NCBI GenBank assembly: GCA_018857735.1
Contig: JABMCL010003002.1
Coordinates: 196,001 to 260,000 of the forward strand
Direction of reading: 5' to 3'
Source: Alviniconcha marisindica
Lineage: Eukaryota > Mollusca > Gastropoda > Provannidae
Length of the DNA: 64,000 nucleotides
How positions within the stretch are numbered: the first letter of the stretch is position 1; each line of letters begins with the position of its first letter. This document shows positions 1 through 13,306 of this stretch, piece by piece. Made by a program: the position numbers and the translations under genes. A model generated the notes under the pieces. That model did no database searches and was not told the DNA's origin. It saw only the letters and a program-made list of their open reading frames with translations.

Positions 1-145
1 CAGGGGTGACACGTGACGGTTGTGTCAGCTGTGACACATGACGGTTGGGTCAGCTGTGACACATGACGGTTGGGTCAGCTGTGACACATGATGGATAGAT
101 CAGCTGCCACACGTGACAGCTGGGTCAGCTGTGACACGTGACAGT
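1..145. repeat. 25-bp minisatellite, left edge
   Basis: About five to six tandem copies of a 25-bp unit of the form GTGACACATGACGGTTGGGT-CAGCT run from the window edge. Two units carry CACGTG instead of CACATG. The array is cut by the window start, so its full length is unknown. Confidence 0.85.
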
Positions 146-725
146 GTTTACAGTGTTGACATCCAGTCCAGAAAATCATTCCAGGCGAAAGTCAGATTTA
201 TAAGCTGAAGTTGAAAAATCGCGGCATCTTAAGAACGCAGTCCTCGACTGTTGGTTTTATTTTAAGTCTCTTCTACGTGTTCAAGAAAGGCCGATGGATC
301 TTGATGGACAAGACTCGCTTTGACAAGGCTACCCTGGAGCGACTGCTACCCTGGTGTGACTGCTACTCTGGTGTGACTGCTGTGGAGCGCCTGTGGCTGG
401 AAGAAACGAACGCAATATGGACACTACTGTACACTTGCCGGGCGAGACAGGTTTTTGTTGACGGTGTCAATCGCTACCTCCCATGAAACGTGTTGATAGC
501 GGTGTACGTTTCAAGTGTGATACTTTTAGGACAGAGGTTCTGGCGGCTCAGACACTGGGTGAGTTCTGGGTAAAAATATACATGTTTGTCTACTTGAGAC
601 AAAATGGCACGCCCATATATTATACATAATCACCAGAAAGGAAGAAAGGAAGGAAGGCAGGAAGGAAGGAAAAACAGACAAAGCGGCCACCAGAACAGGG
701 AATGAACGGTTGATTGACTTAACTG
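146..725. other. No supported gene; short purine-rich tract
   Basis: An open frame of 91 codons at 211-486 on the plus strand has no recognisable motif, no homology I recognise and no splice context, so I do not call it. A GGAA-rich stretch (about 640-672) precedes the microsatellite block. Nothing else is supported. Confidence 0.5.
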
Positions 726-729
726 ACTG

Positions 730-730
<1 letters not shown>

Positions 731-805
<75 letters not shown>

Positions 806-811
806 TGATGG

Positions 812-878
<67 letters not shown>

Positions 879-927
879 CAAACAAAATACAAGAGAGGGG
901 GGGGGGGAGAGAGAAAACGAGAAAGAC

Positions 928-1015
<88 letters not shown>

Positions 1016-1025
1016 AACAATAACC

Positions 1026-1095
<70 letters not shown>
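731..1095. repeat. Compound (TG)n-(GA)n microsatellite
   Basis: A pure (TG)n tract of about 70 bp (731-803) is followed by (GA)n blocks interrupted by short purine-rich and poly-G segments up to 1095. All long open frames over it read as Cys-Val, Arg-Glu, Ser-Leu or Thr-His dipeptides and are artefacts. Confidence 0.97.
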
Positions 1096-1099
<4 letters not shown>

Positions 1100-1540
1100 T
1101 TGCAAGTTTGGATCTACGAGATTAGTGTAACGACAGCACTGTTACTCTAGTAGTGCACCGCGGCGTTTCTAAGGACAAGACACGTTGGCATAAACACCGA
1201 AACACCGCACCACCAGATGTCCGTGACAACCAATTCGGGGCCCCATTGCCAACAATGGTCCGGCTTTCCTCAGTGTCTACGGATCAGGGCCGGCGCAGGA
1301 AGAATGATGGATTGTTTCCAATAAACCAACTACAACTTTCTGCCTGCCTTCATTCCAGCCAGAAAGGCTGGGATTGATAGCCTGCTTTTGCAATTATGAC
1401 CAGGACTCGCGGCAGTCAATCCCACTATCACTTTGAAACGTCGGGGAATTTGGATTTTCCGAGCACAGTTGTAATCGGTAGAGAAGTGCTCCAGTTCGTG
1501 TTTAATTATATCAGTTGACGATCTACGACCTACCCACCAC

Positions 1541-1545
<5 letters not shown>
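1096..1545. other. Unique-looking sequence, no gene seen
   Basis: About 450 bp of ordinary base composition. A 74-codon frame at 1153-1377 shows no domain or codon pattern that would support a gene. Confidence 0.4.
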
Positions 1546-1582
<37 letters not shown>

Positions 1583-1738
1583 TCACTGTCTTTCGCATAT
1601 GGACACCTGTCTGCATACTACATAGCGCACACACAGAGACAGACACCGCAGTGACATACAGACAGACAACCACAAACTGACTTAGAGACAGAATAATAGA
1701 CGTTTTGCAGACACTGATACAAAAGCTGAACAAACGCA

Positions 1739-1782
<44 letters not shown>

Positions 1783-1846
1783 AGAGGAGAGAGAGAGAGA
1801 GAGAGAAGAGACAGACAGACAGACAGAGACAGACAGACAGACAGAC

Positions 1847-1879
<33 letters not shown>

Positions 1880-1989
1880 AGACAGACAGACAGAAGACAG
1901 ACAGACAGAGAGAGAAGCAGAAGACGACAGACAGACAGAGGACAGACAGAGACAGAGACAAGGACAAAGACAGACAGAGACAGAGAGAC

Positions 1990-2068
<79 letters not shown>

Positions 2069-2172
2069 CAGACCGTCACAGACAGAGAAACAGAGACAAG
2101 GACAAAGACAGACAGAGACAGAGAGACAGAGACAGAGAGATACAGAGAGACAAAGAAAACGAGAGAGAGAGA

Positions 2173-2247
<75 letters not shown>

Positions 2248-2257
2248 GAGACAGACG

Positions 2258-2296
<39 letters not shown>

Positions 2297-2350
2297 GACA
2301 GAGACAGGCAGAGACAGACAGACAGACAGAGGCAGAGACGGACAAAGACA
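1543..2350. repeat. (CT)n, (GA)n and (GACA)n compound microsatellite
   Basis: A (CT)n tract at 1543-1580, then from 1741 a long (GA)n/(GACA)n block with variants such as GACAGACA and GAGACA up to about 2350. Both strands stay open for 150 to 270 codons only because the repeat lacks stop codons. Confidence 0.97.
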
Positions 2351-2636
2351 GATTAACAAAAGCCGCCCACTTCTGTGCTGGACAGCACTCCACCCAAGTC
2401 CAGCGACAGAGATTAGTTGTATCTGAGTATAACACTGACAAACAAAAGAAGCAATAATTATGATAAAAAGATACTGGTGAAATGGACACATTGACAGCTA
2501 CTCGCAGTCGCTTCTCCAGCCAAACCAAAACAATGAAAAGCACGCGAATCACAGAAGGAAGGAAGAGATCAGTTCCATCACAGCCTGCGAGCGGGCGCCC
2601 ATAGGTCTCCAGTTAATAAGATGGCACAAGCGCAAC

Positions 2637-2731
2637 GGTCGCTCACAGCCCAGGAGTGTGACTGAAAGTGGAGGTGGCCGTCCTGGGCCCTCCCCGTACA
2701 CACTCTGTGGACGTAAAGCAACAGTGAACGA
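2637..2731 (+). repeat. SINE-A, degenerate copy
   Basis: The body matches the roughly 180-bp SINE-A family seen at 20864, 29221, 33382 and 61615: CAGGAG head, then GTGGAGGTGGCCGTCCTGGG and GTGGACGTAAAGCAACA. The first half is diverged and no 3' tail is visible. Confidence 0.6.
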
Positions 2732-3639
2732 AGGAATGGAATGGCACACCCCTATAACTCAGCCCTAGCTGGCACAGTCTGAAAGAACTCAATTACCCCT
2801 GGTCCTGTCTTTTGTGCTGGAGCTCTATTTTTACGCCACCGCCACCGTTTAAAGAACCCAAGCTCCTGTCTTTCTTGGCAGAGCTATAGCTGCACCGACA
2901 CCAGCATGCCTCCAACCGAACGCCAGAACAGTGTATGCACGCAACACTGAGAAATTCTATGGACTCTCTGGTCTCTAGGGTTTCTTCAAAGCTGTTAACG
3001 TTAATTCAGTTCTGTGAATACCGTTCAACCAAGCATGGACAAGCTGCGCTGGGTCTGTAACTGTTCTGGTCGCCCCCCCACCCCCCCACCCCATCCCCAT
3101 CCCCCGCACTCCACCCCCCAGTATGCTATCTGACATTGTTTATGCCAGCCCAGTAGCAGCTGAAGACACAGAGGCAATGCCATGCAGTTCTGCAGTATTA
3201 GAGGACAAAGCGTGCGCCCAACACCTGGCTTCAGCTCACTGAAGCTGAAGACATGCAAAGTGCTGACCGGTTCATTGAACTGATAAGTGATATTGTTAAC
3301 ACTTTCGCAGACACGGTTCTGGGAGTCTTTGACTGGGGCCTGACACCTATTGCGTGCCGTCGGACCAGAAGACTGAAACCAAGGTCCTGAAGAAGGCAAC
3401 AGGTGTTTGTGCCGTACGAGGAAAGCATCATGATCCCGAAAATTAAACCCGATCATTTTAACTATGCGGAGAACTAAACATTGAACACAGCCATACACAC
3501 GGAGCCCGATGCCAAAACTGAGGACTTGCAAGTAACCCCCCCCCCTCCCCCCCCCACACACACACATACACACACTCCCCAAAACAGAACCGATAGTGAC
3601 AGTCTACAAAGCCACAGGAAATGTTGAGCAAAAGACAGA
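2732..3639. other. No supported gene
   Basis: Unique-looking sequence with two poly-C rich runs (about 3072-3095 and 3537-3555) and a short CA tract. A 185-codon minus-strand frame crosses these runs but shows no domain. Confidence 0.4.
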
Positions 3640-4195
3640 GCCAGCGGTGAAGTCTGCAAAGACAACCGATAATGACAGTGCGCATGCGCGAAGCCAGTAG
3701 TGAGATTTGCAGGCACAAATTCGATAGTGACAATTTGCTTGCACAAAGCCAATATATGAGCGACAATTTGCATGCACAAAGCCAATAGTGACAATTTGCA
3801 TGCACAAAGCCAATAGTGCTAATTTTTGCACGCACAAAGCCAATAGTGGCAATTTGCATGCACGGACCCGACAGTGCCAGTTTGCAGGCACAAAAATCAA
3901 CAGTGACAATGCACATGCATGTACAAAGCTAATAGTGACAATGCACATGCACGGAGCCGGTAGTGCCAATTTGCATGCACGGAGCCGGTAGTGCCAATTT
4001 GCATGCACGGAGCCGACAGTGACAGTGCACATGCACAAAGCCAACGGTGACAGTGCACATGCACAAAGCCAACAGTGACAGTGCACATGCACAAAGCCAA
4101 AATCAGTGACAGTGCACATACACGGAGCCGATAGTGCCAATTTGCATGCACGGAGCCGACAGTGATAATTATGCATGCACGTATCCAGCAGTGAC
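3640..4195. repeat. 28-bp minisatellite with octamer motifs
   Basis: About 19 copies of a 28-bp unit alternating between two flavours, one with AGTGACAGTGCACATGCAC and one with AGTGCCAATTTGCATGCAC, followed by AAAGCCAAT or GGAGCCGGT. Six units contain a perfect ATTTGCAT. Open frames up to 234 codons on the minus strand follow from the repeat. Confidence 0.9.
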
Positions 4196-4561
4196 AGCGA
4201 CTTGAGCCGGGCACCGCCTGACGAAAGCAGACTTGGTCCTGAAACTGTTTCAGTGTCTGCTGCTGGGAAATGTGCATACATGTGTCTGTGCGGCCCTAGT
4301 GCTGTCACAACAGAAGCCGTAAACTGAGACCTTGCTTGTCTTTACGGGGAGGGAATGATACCCGACACCCTACCCCCACCTCCCCACCACCTGAGCAAGT
4401 CCAACGTGCGTGTGATTATGTGTGAGTAAGGCCATTAATTCTCGTGACCCGGAATATGAAATCGGCACGCGAAAAGCAATTACATTGACAACGACTAAAC
4501 AACAACAACAACAAACCACAAGAAGAACAATTACGCCCAAACAACTCACATTCAAGAGCAA

Positions 4562-4640
<79 letters not shown>

Positions 4641-5690
4641 AGTTAATTGTAACACTCAAATACCCTCCAGAATCGTACAAAGCCTAATCATGGTGCATGA
4701 TGCTTTTACTGTATACAGTAACAACGATACAGCGTTTAGGCTACATTGGACAAGAATTAATTTCTAATACACTTATGCCTTCGAAACAAAAACAAAAACA
4801 AACAAACAAAACAAACAGAAGAGAACGTTACATTTTTGTGGGTCAAATCAGGAAACACAACTGTCTCAATGAATACATGCAAACGTTAAAAGAAAGAGGA
4901 GGGGGAGGTGGGGATAAGTGGTATATTCTTTATCTTGTCGGCGTAATTAGCAACCATAATTATAAGGTTTAAACTCATTCGGATAGAACATAAAAATTAA
5001 TGTGCAGATGGGACTGTTTAACACTGTTGTGACCGTGAAATATAGTCATGGTCACTGAAAGTGGTAGGAACGGGTAACGCTCAGACAATGAATAGTACCG
5101 TTATACACAATAATCACAATTATGGTGTGAGAGAAAATTGCAACGATAAAGCCATGGCTCTGACACGTCAAACACTCAACCGGCCTGACTAGCGTTGATT
5201 TAATAATAATCATTGCTGTTAACAATCAACATTAATAATAATAATAATAACCACAGTCAAAAACCAACAACAAACGAACAAACAAAGACAAAAGAATAGA
5301 TAATTGGTTTTGAACGCCCAGTCCACCATGACGGTACCACGGACACACACAAAACCAAACCAATAAAACAACAAATAATAGATAATCTGTCTGTCTGTCT
5401 CTGTATCTATATCTCGATCACATTACTTTGTTTTGCAGCAGCGTACGTGAATGGCGTCCGAGAAAATGTCAGCGTTAAACTTAAAGTAAGTAAGTAAGTT
5501 GGTGTTTTACGCTCAGTCAACCGGTGCGGTTATATCAGGGCGAGTTAAACTTAAAGATTCGGACAGGGCACGAAACCGGCCGGCTGGTGGTTTAACATAA
5601 ATTATTACATAAACATAAAGTGTAAACATAAAACGACTTTTCATGCCAGTCATAAGAAAAGGAAAACAAAATCAAACAAACAAACAAACA

Positions 5691-5761
<71 letters not shown>

Positions 5762-6555
5762 TGTAAAAACAACAACAAATATATTTTAAAAAATCGGTAT
5801 ATCGATCACATTACTTTGTTCAAGAGCAGCTTACACCCATGCGCTATCATCGACAGCCGCGTCAGTAAATGAAGATGATACCTCTGCGCTCACTGTCGAA
5901 TGCGCGAGCTGCGCTTGATGTAGGCATTACAAAGCGAACCTTCCTAGGCGACAGTTTCTGAGGACAGCTTGTTGCGTGCAGCTGTGGCACGCGCTAATTC
6001 AGTCAGGCGCAGCGATAACAACTGACGAGTTTCCACCAAGGTTGTAGCACTCAACGTCGCAAATTCCCCTGGCGTTGATACAAGTTGTAGCGCTATTCTT
6101 CTTTTACTACCCGTCCGTCGTAACTCCAGGTTTGCCTATTGCCAATAAAAAGAGACTTAACACAGGACTTAGGAGCAGAGCTTGAAGAGGACTCGCCAAC
6201 CTCCCCCATTGCTCATGTTCCCTCACACAGGCTTCAGCAGAAGAAAAAAAAGCAAAGCAGCCAAAAAAAAAAAAAAAAAGCACTCGTTTCATTGCGTCTG
6301 AGCGCGTCACCATTACGCAGGTTTGTGATGTCATAAATCCCAGAGTTGTCCCGCCCAGTTCCTGAGTGGACGGAATAATCTCGGCGCACAAGCACCTCTG
6401 AAAGGGAACACAGCCACAACTCGGTTCATGTGCTTGCATTTACATTATAATTATTTGTTTAGGAGCAGCTCGGGGGCAGTTTCACAAAATCAAACAAATA
6501 ACTGCTCAGTTTTCAGTTAGGCTGGAGTTACTGCACAAAAGCTTACACTCTATGA
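4196..6555. other. Intergenic sequence with scattered microsatellites
   Basis: Contains (GA)n at 4566-4639, (AAT)n near 5232-5250, (CA)n at 5695-5759 and an A-run near 6262. A short dispersed repeat (TTGGTGTTTTACGC-TCAGTCAACCGG) lies at 5497-5540; relatives occur at 5304, 43503, 57750, 59305 and 59366. No gene is supported. Confidence 0.55.
5497..5545 (+). repeat. Dispersed repeat with TCAACCGG core
   Basis: The segment TTGGTGTTTTACGCTCAGTC followed by AACCGGTGCGGTTATATCAGGGCGA recurs almost unchanged at 43503-43552 and in weaker form at 57750, 59305 and 59366. It is preceded by a (TAAG)n run in the first two copies. It looks like the end of a short interspersed element; the class is unknown. 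Confidence 0.65.
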
Positions 6556-6563
6556 AAACGTTA

Positions 6564-6601
<38 letters not shown>

Positions 6602-7242
6602 TGACACACCAGGCCGGCCAGCTCCTGTTACGCACACACACACACACACACACAGAGGGGAGAGAGAGATTTACCATTAAAGCCCTGCTGTAGACGTGGC
6701 ACCTTGACAGACGTACCGAAGAAGGTTTCAATAACAAACAAAAAAACTATGCAATCTGTTTTCAACAGCTTCACGGGTGATTAGACAAAGGACAGAAAAT
6801 GAGGCAAAGCTCGTCTTCCAAGCCAGTGACTGCTGTGAGGACTCCGCAGTGCCGCGCGGCGCCGAAAGACATGAGGAATTCAATTTCATGCTCCGCGGCC
6901 ATCTTTCGCCTTGTTCCAATCACAACCAAGCACGCCGCCATTGTACAAAACGCAGCTGCTATTCTCTCTTTACCGTCAGAAATGTAAATTCGACCAGTAG
7001 TCTGTTGCTCCTACGACACGGAAAGCAGTAAAACGCCAAATTATGCAGGACTGCGGTTTAATGTCGAAGAAACGTTGAAGTTAAAACCCCGAGAGTTTCA
7101 CTGATACATATACTGGCAACCCACACACTTCTAGTAGCCTAACTCTAACAGAAAACAAATTCGTTTGAACAAGCATACATCACGCAAAGTGCGCTCTAGA
7201 GAAATGGGGATCACGTAGTCCGGCAACAAGGTCAACTAAGCA

Positions 7243-7245
<3 letters not shown>
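6556..7245. other. CA tracts and unique sequence, no gene seen
   Basis: Two (CA)n tracts at 6566-6599 and 6633-6653 precede about 580 bp of mixed sequence. The frames at 6777-7031 and 6728-6919 have no recognisable motif. Confidence 0.4.
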
Positions 7246-8165
<920 letters not shown>

Positions 8166-8206
8166 GTGTGTGTGTGGGGGGGGGGGGGCTGGGGGTTTGG
8201 ATGTCT

Positions 8207-8247
<41 letters not shown>

Positions 8248-8356
8248 TGAAAGAGACAGAGACAGAGAAAGACAGAGAGACAGAGACAGAGACAGGACAG
8301 AGAGGGAGAGAGACAGAGAGACAGAAAGACAGAGACACAGACACAGAGAAACAGAG

Positions 8357-8424
<68 letters not shown>

Positions 8425-8425
8425 A

Positions 8426-8490
<65 letters not shown>
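8166..8490. repeat. (TG)n-(GACA)n-(GA)n-(CA)n compound microsatellite
   Basis: A poly-G run, then (TG)n at 8211-8247, a GACA/GAGACA block, (GA)n at 8360-8420 and (CA)n to 8488. All frames over it are dipeptide artefacts. Confidence 0.96.
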
Positions 8491-9239
8491 TAGAAAGACA
8501 GAGAGTGAAGATATGACATGCACTGGACAACGGTAGTTCAGCAGTTTTCTATAGCCCCCCTCCCCTCCCTCTTTCCCCGCCAAAGCAAAACCCTTCAGTC
8601 AACAGGTCAGAGCTGTCAGAAGCCGTAGGCGGACAACACCGAACCGGTTCTTGTTCTCAGACCTAACGTGTCCACGCATCCCACACACAGGACGCAGAGA
8701 ACACTGACCCGGACTTTGTGGAGTTGCTAATTAAACGCTGACGCCTCCGCCTGTCCATAATCGACCTTCAATACACGTTCAACTGATGTTTGGGGTCGAA
8801 CAGACAGTAGTGGAGGATTTGTGAAATATAGCAAGACAATACACGACGGAGTACGAGTAACACTGGGTGATCCTTCGGAAAGTCTGTTTTATTGGAGGTG
8901 CAGGCTCTCTGTCTCCCAAAAGACGTTATTTGAATCCCCAGTCACCACCACTGCCTCCATCAACACCAAAAGGTCACTGTCCCGTTATTTCGGCGGCCAA
9001 CCTAGGTGATCGTTTCCCCGCCAGGCCGGCTGACAGTATCACCTGTTGGCCAACTCCTGTTCGGTTGGGCGGCGCATAGCGGAGGGATGTCTGTCATAGC
9101 AGAGACTCAGAGAAAAGCACGATGCAACCACGGTTGGCAACATGGTAACGGCTGTGGCAGTCCGGGATGATCAGAGAAGGTTTTTGTTGTTGGTTGTTGT
9201 CGTTTTTTGTTCTGTGAACCAGGACATAAATCAGGCAAA
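8491..9239. other. Unique-looking sequence, no gene seen
   Basis: Two short overlapping frames (8821-9009 and 8867-9079) are open but carry no motif I recognise. No SINE head or tail was identified. Confidence 0.35.
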
Positions 9240-9990
9240 ACGAGACTCGTTCTAAGCACCGACTTCCGGCCTACCACTCTCATTCAAGGCAAGAACATAC
9301 AGCCTACCCCTCTTGTTCCAAGCATGGACTACCTGCCCACCCTTCTAATTCCACAGACGACCGACCTACCCATGTCGTTCCAAGCACAGACGACCGACTA
9401 CCCATCCCTCTCGTTCCAGACACGAACTACCTGCCCAACCCTCTCGTTCTAAGCACAGACTACCTGCCCAACCCTCTCGTTCTAAGCACAAACTACCTGC
9501 CCATCCCTCTCGTTCTAAGGATGGACGACCTGCCCAACCCTCTCGTTCTAAGCACGAACTGCCTGCTCAACCCTCTCGTTCCAAGGATGGACTACCTGCC
9601 CAACCCTCTCGTTCTAAGCACGAACTACCTGCCCAACATTCTCGTTCCAAGCACGAACTACCTGCCCAACCCTCTCGTTCCAAGGATGGACTACCTGCCC
9701 AACCCTCTCGTTCTAAGCACGAACTACCTGCCCAACCCTCTCGTTCTAAGCAAGAACTACCTGCCCAACCTTCTCGTTCTAAGCACGAACTACCTGCCCA
9801 ACCCTCTTGTTCCAAGGATAGACTACCTGCCCAACCCTCTCGTTCTAAGCACGAACTACCTGCCCAACCCTCTCGCTCTAAGCACGAACTACCTGCCCAA
9901 TCCTCTCGTTCCAAGCACGAACTACCTGCCCAACCCTCTCGTTCCAAGGATGGACTACCTGCCCAACCTTCTCGTTCCAGGCGCTGAACT
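9240..9990. repeat. 33-bp minisatellite
   Basis: Roughly 22 tandem copies of a 33-bp unit (CTACCTGCCCAACCCTCTCG then TTCTAAGCACGAA). Two flavours alternate, TTCTAAGCACGAA and TTCCAAGGATGGA. The unit is a multiple of three and stop-free, so frames are open on both strands (for example 9521-10000 plus, 9567-10019 minus). Confidence 0.95.
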
Positions 9991-10039
9991 AATGGACTAG
10001 ACAAGAGAAGATAAGGCAAGGCAAAGCAAGGAAAGGCCT

Positions 10040-10830
10040 AGGTTTCGCAGACAAGGCAAAACAAGACAAGACTAAAGGAAGGCAAGGCTAGACTGACTGA
10101 CAAGACAATGCAATATACGGCAAGACAAGACTATAAGGCTAGACTGACAAGCCAATGCAATATACCGCAAGACAAGACAAGACTAAAGGAAGGCAAGGCT
10201 AGACTGACAAGACGATACAATATACGGCAAGAGAAGACAAGACTAAAGGATGGCTAGACTGACAAGCCAATGCAATATACCACAAGACAAGACTAAAGGA
10301 AGGTTAGACTGACAAGACAATGCAATATACGGCAAGAGAAGACTAAAGGAAGGATAGACTGACAAAACAATTCGATATACCGCAAGATTATACAAAACAA
10401 GACTAAAGGAAGGCTAGACTGACAAGACAATGCAATATACGGCAAGACAAGACTAAACGAAGGATAGACTGACAAAACAATGCGATATACCGCAAGATTA
10501 TACAAAACAAGACTAAAGGAAGGCTAGACTGACAAGACAATGCAATATACGGCAAGACAAGACAAGACTAAAGAAGGCTAGTCTGACAAAACAATGCAAT
10601 ATACGACAAGACAAGACAAAACAAGACTAAAGGAAGGCTAGACTGACAAGACAATGCAATATAAACACAAGACTAAAGGAAGGCTAGACTGACAAAACAA
10701 TGCAATATAAAGACAAGACTAAAGGAAGGCTAGACTGAAAAGACAATGCAATATACGATAAGCCAAGACTAAAGGAAGGCCAGATTGACAAAACAATATG
10801 CCGCAAGACAAAACAAGACTAGGCTACGAA
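10040..10830. repeat. About 50-bp minisatellite
   Basis: About 14 copies of a unit near 50 bp built from AAAGGAAGGCTAGACTGACA and AGACAATGCAATATACGGCA with indels in the trailing AAGACAAGACT. It follows the 33-bp array after only about 50 bp. Confidence 0.92.
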
Positions 10831-12355
10831 ACACGACCAAGTCTGTTTTCAAGACAGGACAGAATAAGTACAACATGTTGACTGTAGCCAGTGGTTCTCG
10901 GTTTTATGCCGCCCCCCCCCCCCCCCCCCCCCCCCCGGCCCCAAAAAAAAAAAATCACCATAAGCTACAACTATTTTTGTACAGCTAGTAATTTGTACCG
11001 TCCACGTACAGTGAAGACTTAACATTAACCGGATAAAGCGAACTGAGGACTAAAAGTATATAATGGGGCGACAGAAAGACCAAAGAATAAATCCGATAGG
11101 CCAACAAGGAAATCAGTTCACTGAAGTGACAGCACCGTAAACTTTTGTTTCAATATATATCGGAGTAATAAATAATTCCATGCATCGAGAAATAAACATA
11201 GCGTGTCATCTGACTCTTGAGGGATATATATGCATTTATGACTCGCATTACGTCTCCATGCTTGTGTTCTATCTCTATCTCTCTTTAACTCTCCCCGCCA
11301 CCCTCAGCCTTTGTGAATGCCACAGGCCATACAAATAAACTTTTGCTTCTTTGCCCCCCCCCCCCCCCCATCTCACCCCACCACCCCTTCGTTTGCACTG
11401 CAATTCTGCTTCTATGCACCACTCGGTGATATATTAATTGTGTACGTTGCTGAACAGTATTGAATCTCTGGTCCTTTCCTTTTTTTTCTTTCTTTCGAGC
11501 TTTCCATTTGTCTTTCATTGTCTTTCCGCGGTTTTGTTTTGGTCTTCCTCGGTGTCAGTTTGCTTCTGTGCAGGTATCTACTTCGTCTTTTGGTGTCGTT
11601 CGTTTGAAATTCTGCTCCATCTGCGATTCGCTTACCCAACAAAGAACATGCCGCAACTCCACCTGCCATTCGGCTCAGAAAGGAAGAACACCATTCCATT
11701 CTTGTCTTTTTGGCTGGTTTTTCATGTAACTTCTCTCTCTCTCTCTCTCCCTCTCTCTCTCTCTCTTATTTCTTCAAACCGTCATAGATACGTTTAACCC
11801 GGCATCAAAGGAAGGCAGCGGCAACTCTACTGAGGCAAATCAAACATCGCAGGTAGTCTACCTATCAAATGCCGGTGATTTATTTAAAAGAGTCCGACTA
11901 TGGCCCACATAGACCGGGCCCCACTGAAATCGCCTCAGTACCGAATGGAGACCACTAACACCGAGGGGGCTCCACTCCAGTTCCATTTCTTTGTCTCCCG
12001 ACACGGCTTATGGTTCTTTAACGCCTTTCACGAAAAGAGACGGCGTTTTTCACCTTTCACATTTTTTATAATTATTATTCTTTTTATGCCCGCACACGGA
12101 GCGAGCCCATTATGAGCAAGTGAATGACAAACTGTTAGTCCACGGGGGGGTCCTGTCGGACTCTGACTCAGAGCTGAGGCAGGCAGGTAGCCTGTGCCGG
12201 GCGTGGAGCAGTGAACTGCCAGAACCATGGACCTATAATACAGGTCCATGGCCAGAGCCGCCTGTGAATTGAGTCTGTCCCTTCATTGACCCCACCTAGG
12301 CATGGCTCATGTTGTGGCTCATGTTGTGGGCTAGCTCTGCCAGTATGCCACACAC
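10831..12355. other. Sparse sequence, no gene seen
   Basis: Contains a poly-C then poly-A run at 10913-10953, a poly-C run at 11355-11370 and a short (CT)n block at 11730-11766. Frames up to 119 codons on the plus strand (11438-11797) read Phe-Ser rich sequence without a domain. Confidence 0.4.
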
Positions 12356-12357
12356 AG

Positions 12358-12532
12358 TTTCTTCTTCTTCTCCTCCTCCTACTTCTTCTTCTTCTTCTTC
12401 TCCTCCTCCTCCTCCTACTTCTTCTTCTCCTCCTCCTCCTCCTCCTACTTCTTCTTCTCCTCCTCCTCCTACTTCTTCTTCTTCTTCTTCTTCTCCTCCT
12501 CCTCCTCCTACTTCTTCTTCTCCTCCTCCTCC

Positions 12533-12563
<31 letters not shown>

Positions 12564-12630
12564 CCTCCTCCTCCTCCTCCTCCTACTTCTTCTTCTCCTC
12601 CTCCTCCTCCTCCTTCTTCTTCTTCTTCTT
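12358..12630. repeat. (CTT/CTC)n polypyrimidine tract
   Basis: About 270 bp of CTT, CTC and occasional CTA triplets in blocks. The plus strand is almost pure pyrimidine. Poly-Leu, poly-Ser and Ser-Pro frames over it are artefacts. Confidence 0.96.
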
Positions 12631-12639
12631 ATCGGTGTT

Positions 12640-12860
12640 TCTTTACTCAGAGTTCAGGAGCTGTGTGGAAGTCGAGGTGGCCGTTGCGGGCTCCCCGTCC
12701 CTAATAGTCCTTACGGTCTCCGTGGACGGCAAAGCAACACTGAACTCGTTTATTTACTCCCACAGAGATCGTGCGGACTATTACAGTATTAGGCACAGGA
12801 GCCCAGGACATCCACATCCATCGGCCGGCTTTCACACAACTCCTGAACTCTGAAAACACT
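12640..12860. repeat. Two SINE-A copies in opposite orientation
   Basis: A plus-strand copy starts at about 12647 with AGTTCAGGAGCTGTGTGGAA and reads to about 12748. A minus-strand copy has its head at about 12855 (read backwards, CAGAGTTCAGGAGTTGTGTG) and runs towards it. The outer ends form inverted repeats about 200 bp apart. Confidence 0.7.
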
Positions 12861-12924
12861 GTTTCATACCCACTGGTTATTTTTTCTCTGACAATTTCTG
12901 CTACACTACTGTCAGTGACGCGTG

Positions 12925-12929
<5 letters not shown>

Positions 12930-13010
<81 letters not shown>

Positions 13011-13065
13011 CACACACACACACAAAATGCAAACAACAATAAACTGAATGAATAAACCTGACAAA

Positions 13066-13154
<89 letters not shown>

Positions 13155-13237
13155 CATGCGTGTGCGTGCGTGCGTGCGTGCTCGTGCGTACGTGGCGTGC
13201 GTCGTGCGTGCGGTGCGGCGCGTGCGTGTGGTGTCGT

Positions 13238-13305
<68 letters not shown>
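12930..13305. repeat. (GA)n and (TG)n microsatellites
   Basis: (GA)n at 12930-13008, a short CA tract, then (TG)n at 13068-13150, a CGTG-rich bridge with CGTGCGTG repeats, and a second (TG)n at 13238-13304. Open frames here are dipeptide artefacts. Confidence 0.96.

Positions 13306-13306
<1 letters not shown>

Noticed and set aside
211..486. 91-codon plus-strand frame
   Set aside because: No motif, no splice or promoter context, unremarkable length for chance.
526..2552. Many open frames of 80-270 codons of Ser-Leu, Arg-Glu, Cys-Val or Thr-His
   Set aside because: They are translations of (GA)n, (TG)n and GACA microsatellites and have no coding signal.
9240..9990. CRISPR-like array
   Set aside because: There are no unique spacers between repeats and the sequence is animal; it is a plain minisatellite.
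9521..10019. 150- and 159-codon frames on opposite strands
   Set aside because: Translation of the 33-bp minisatellite.
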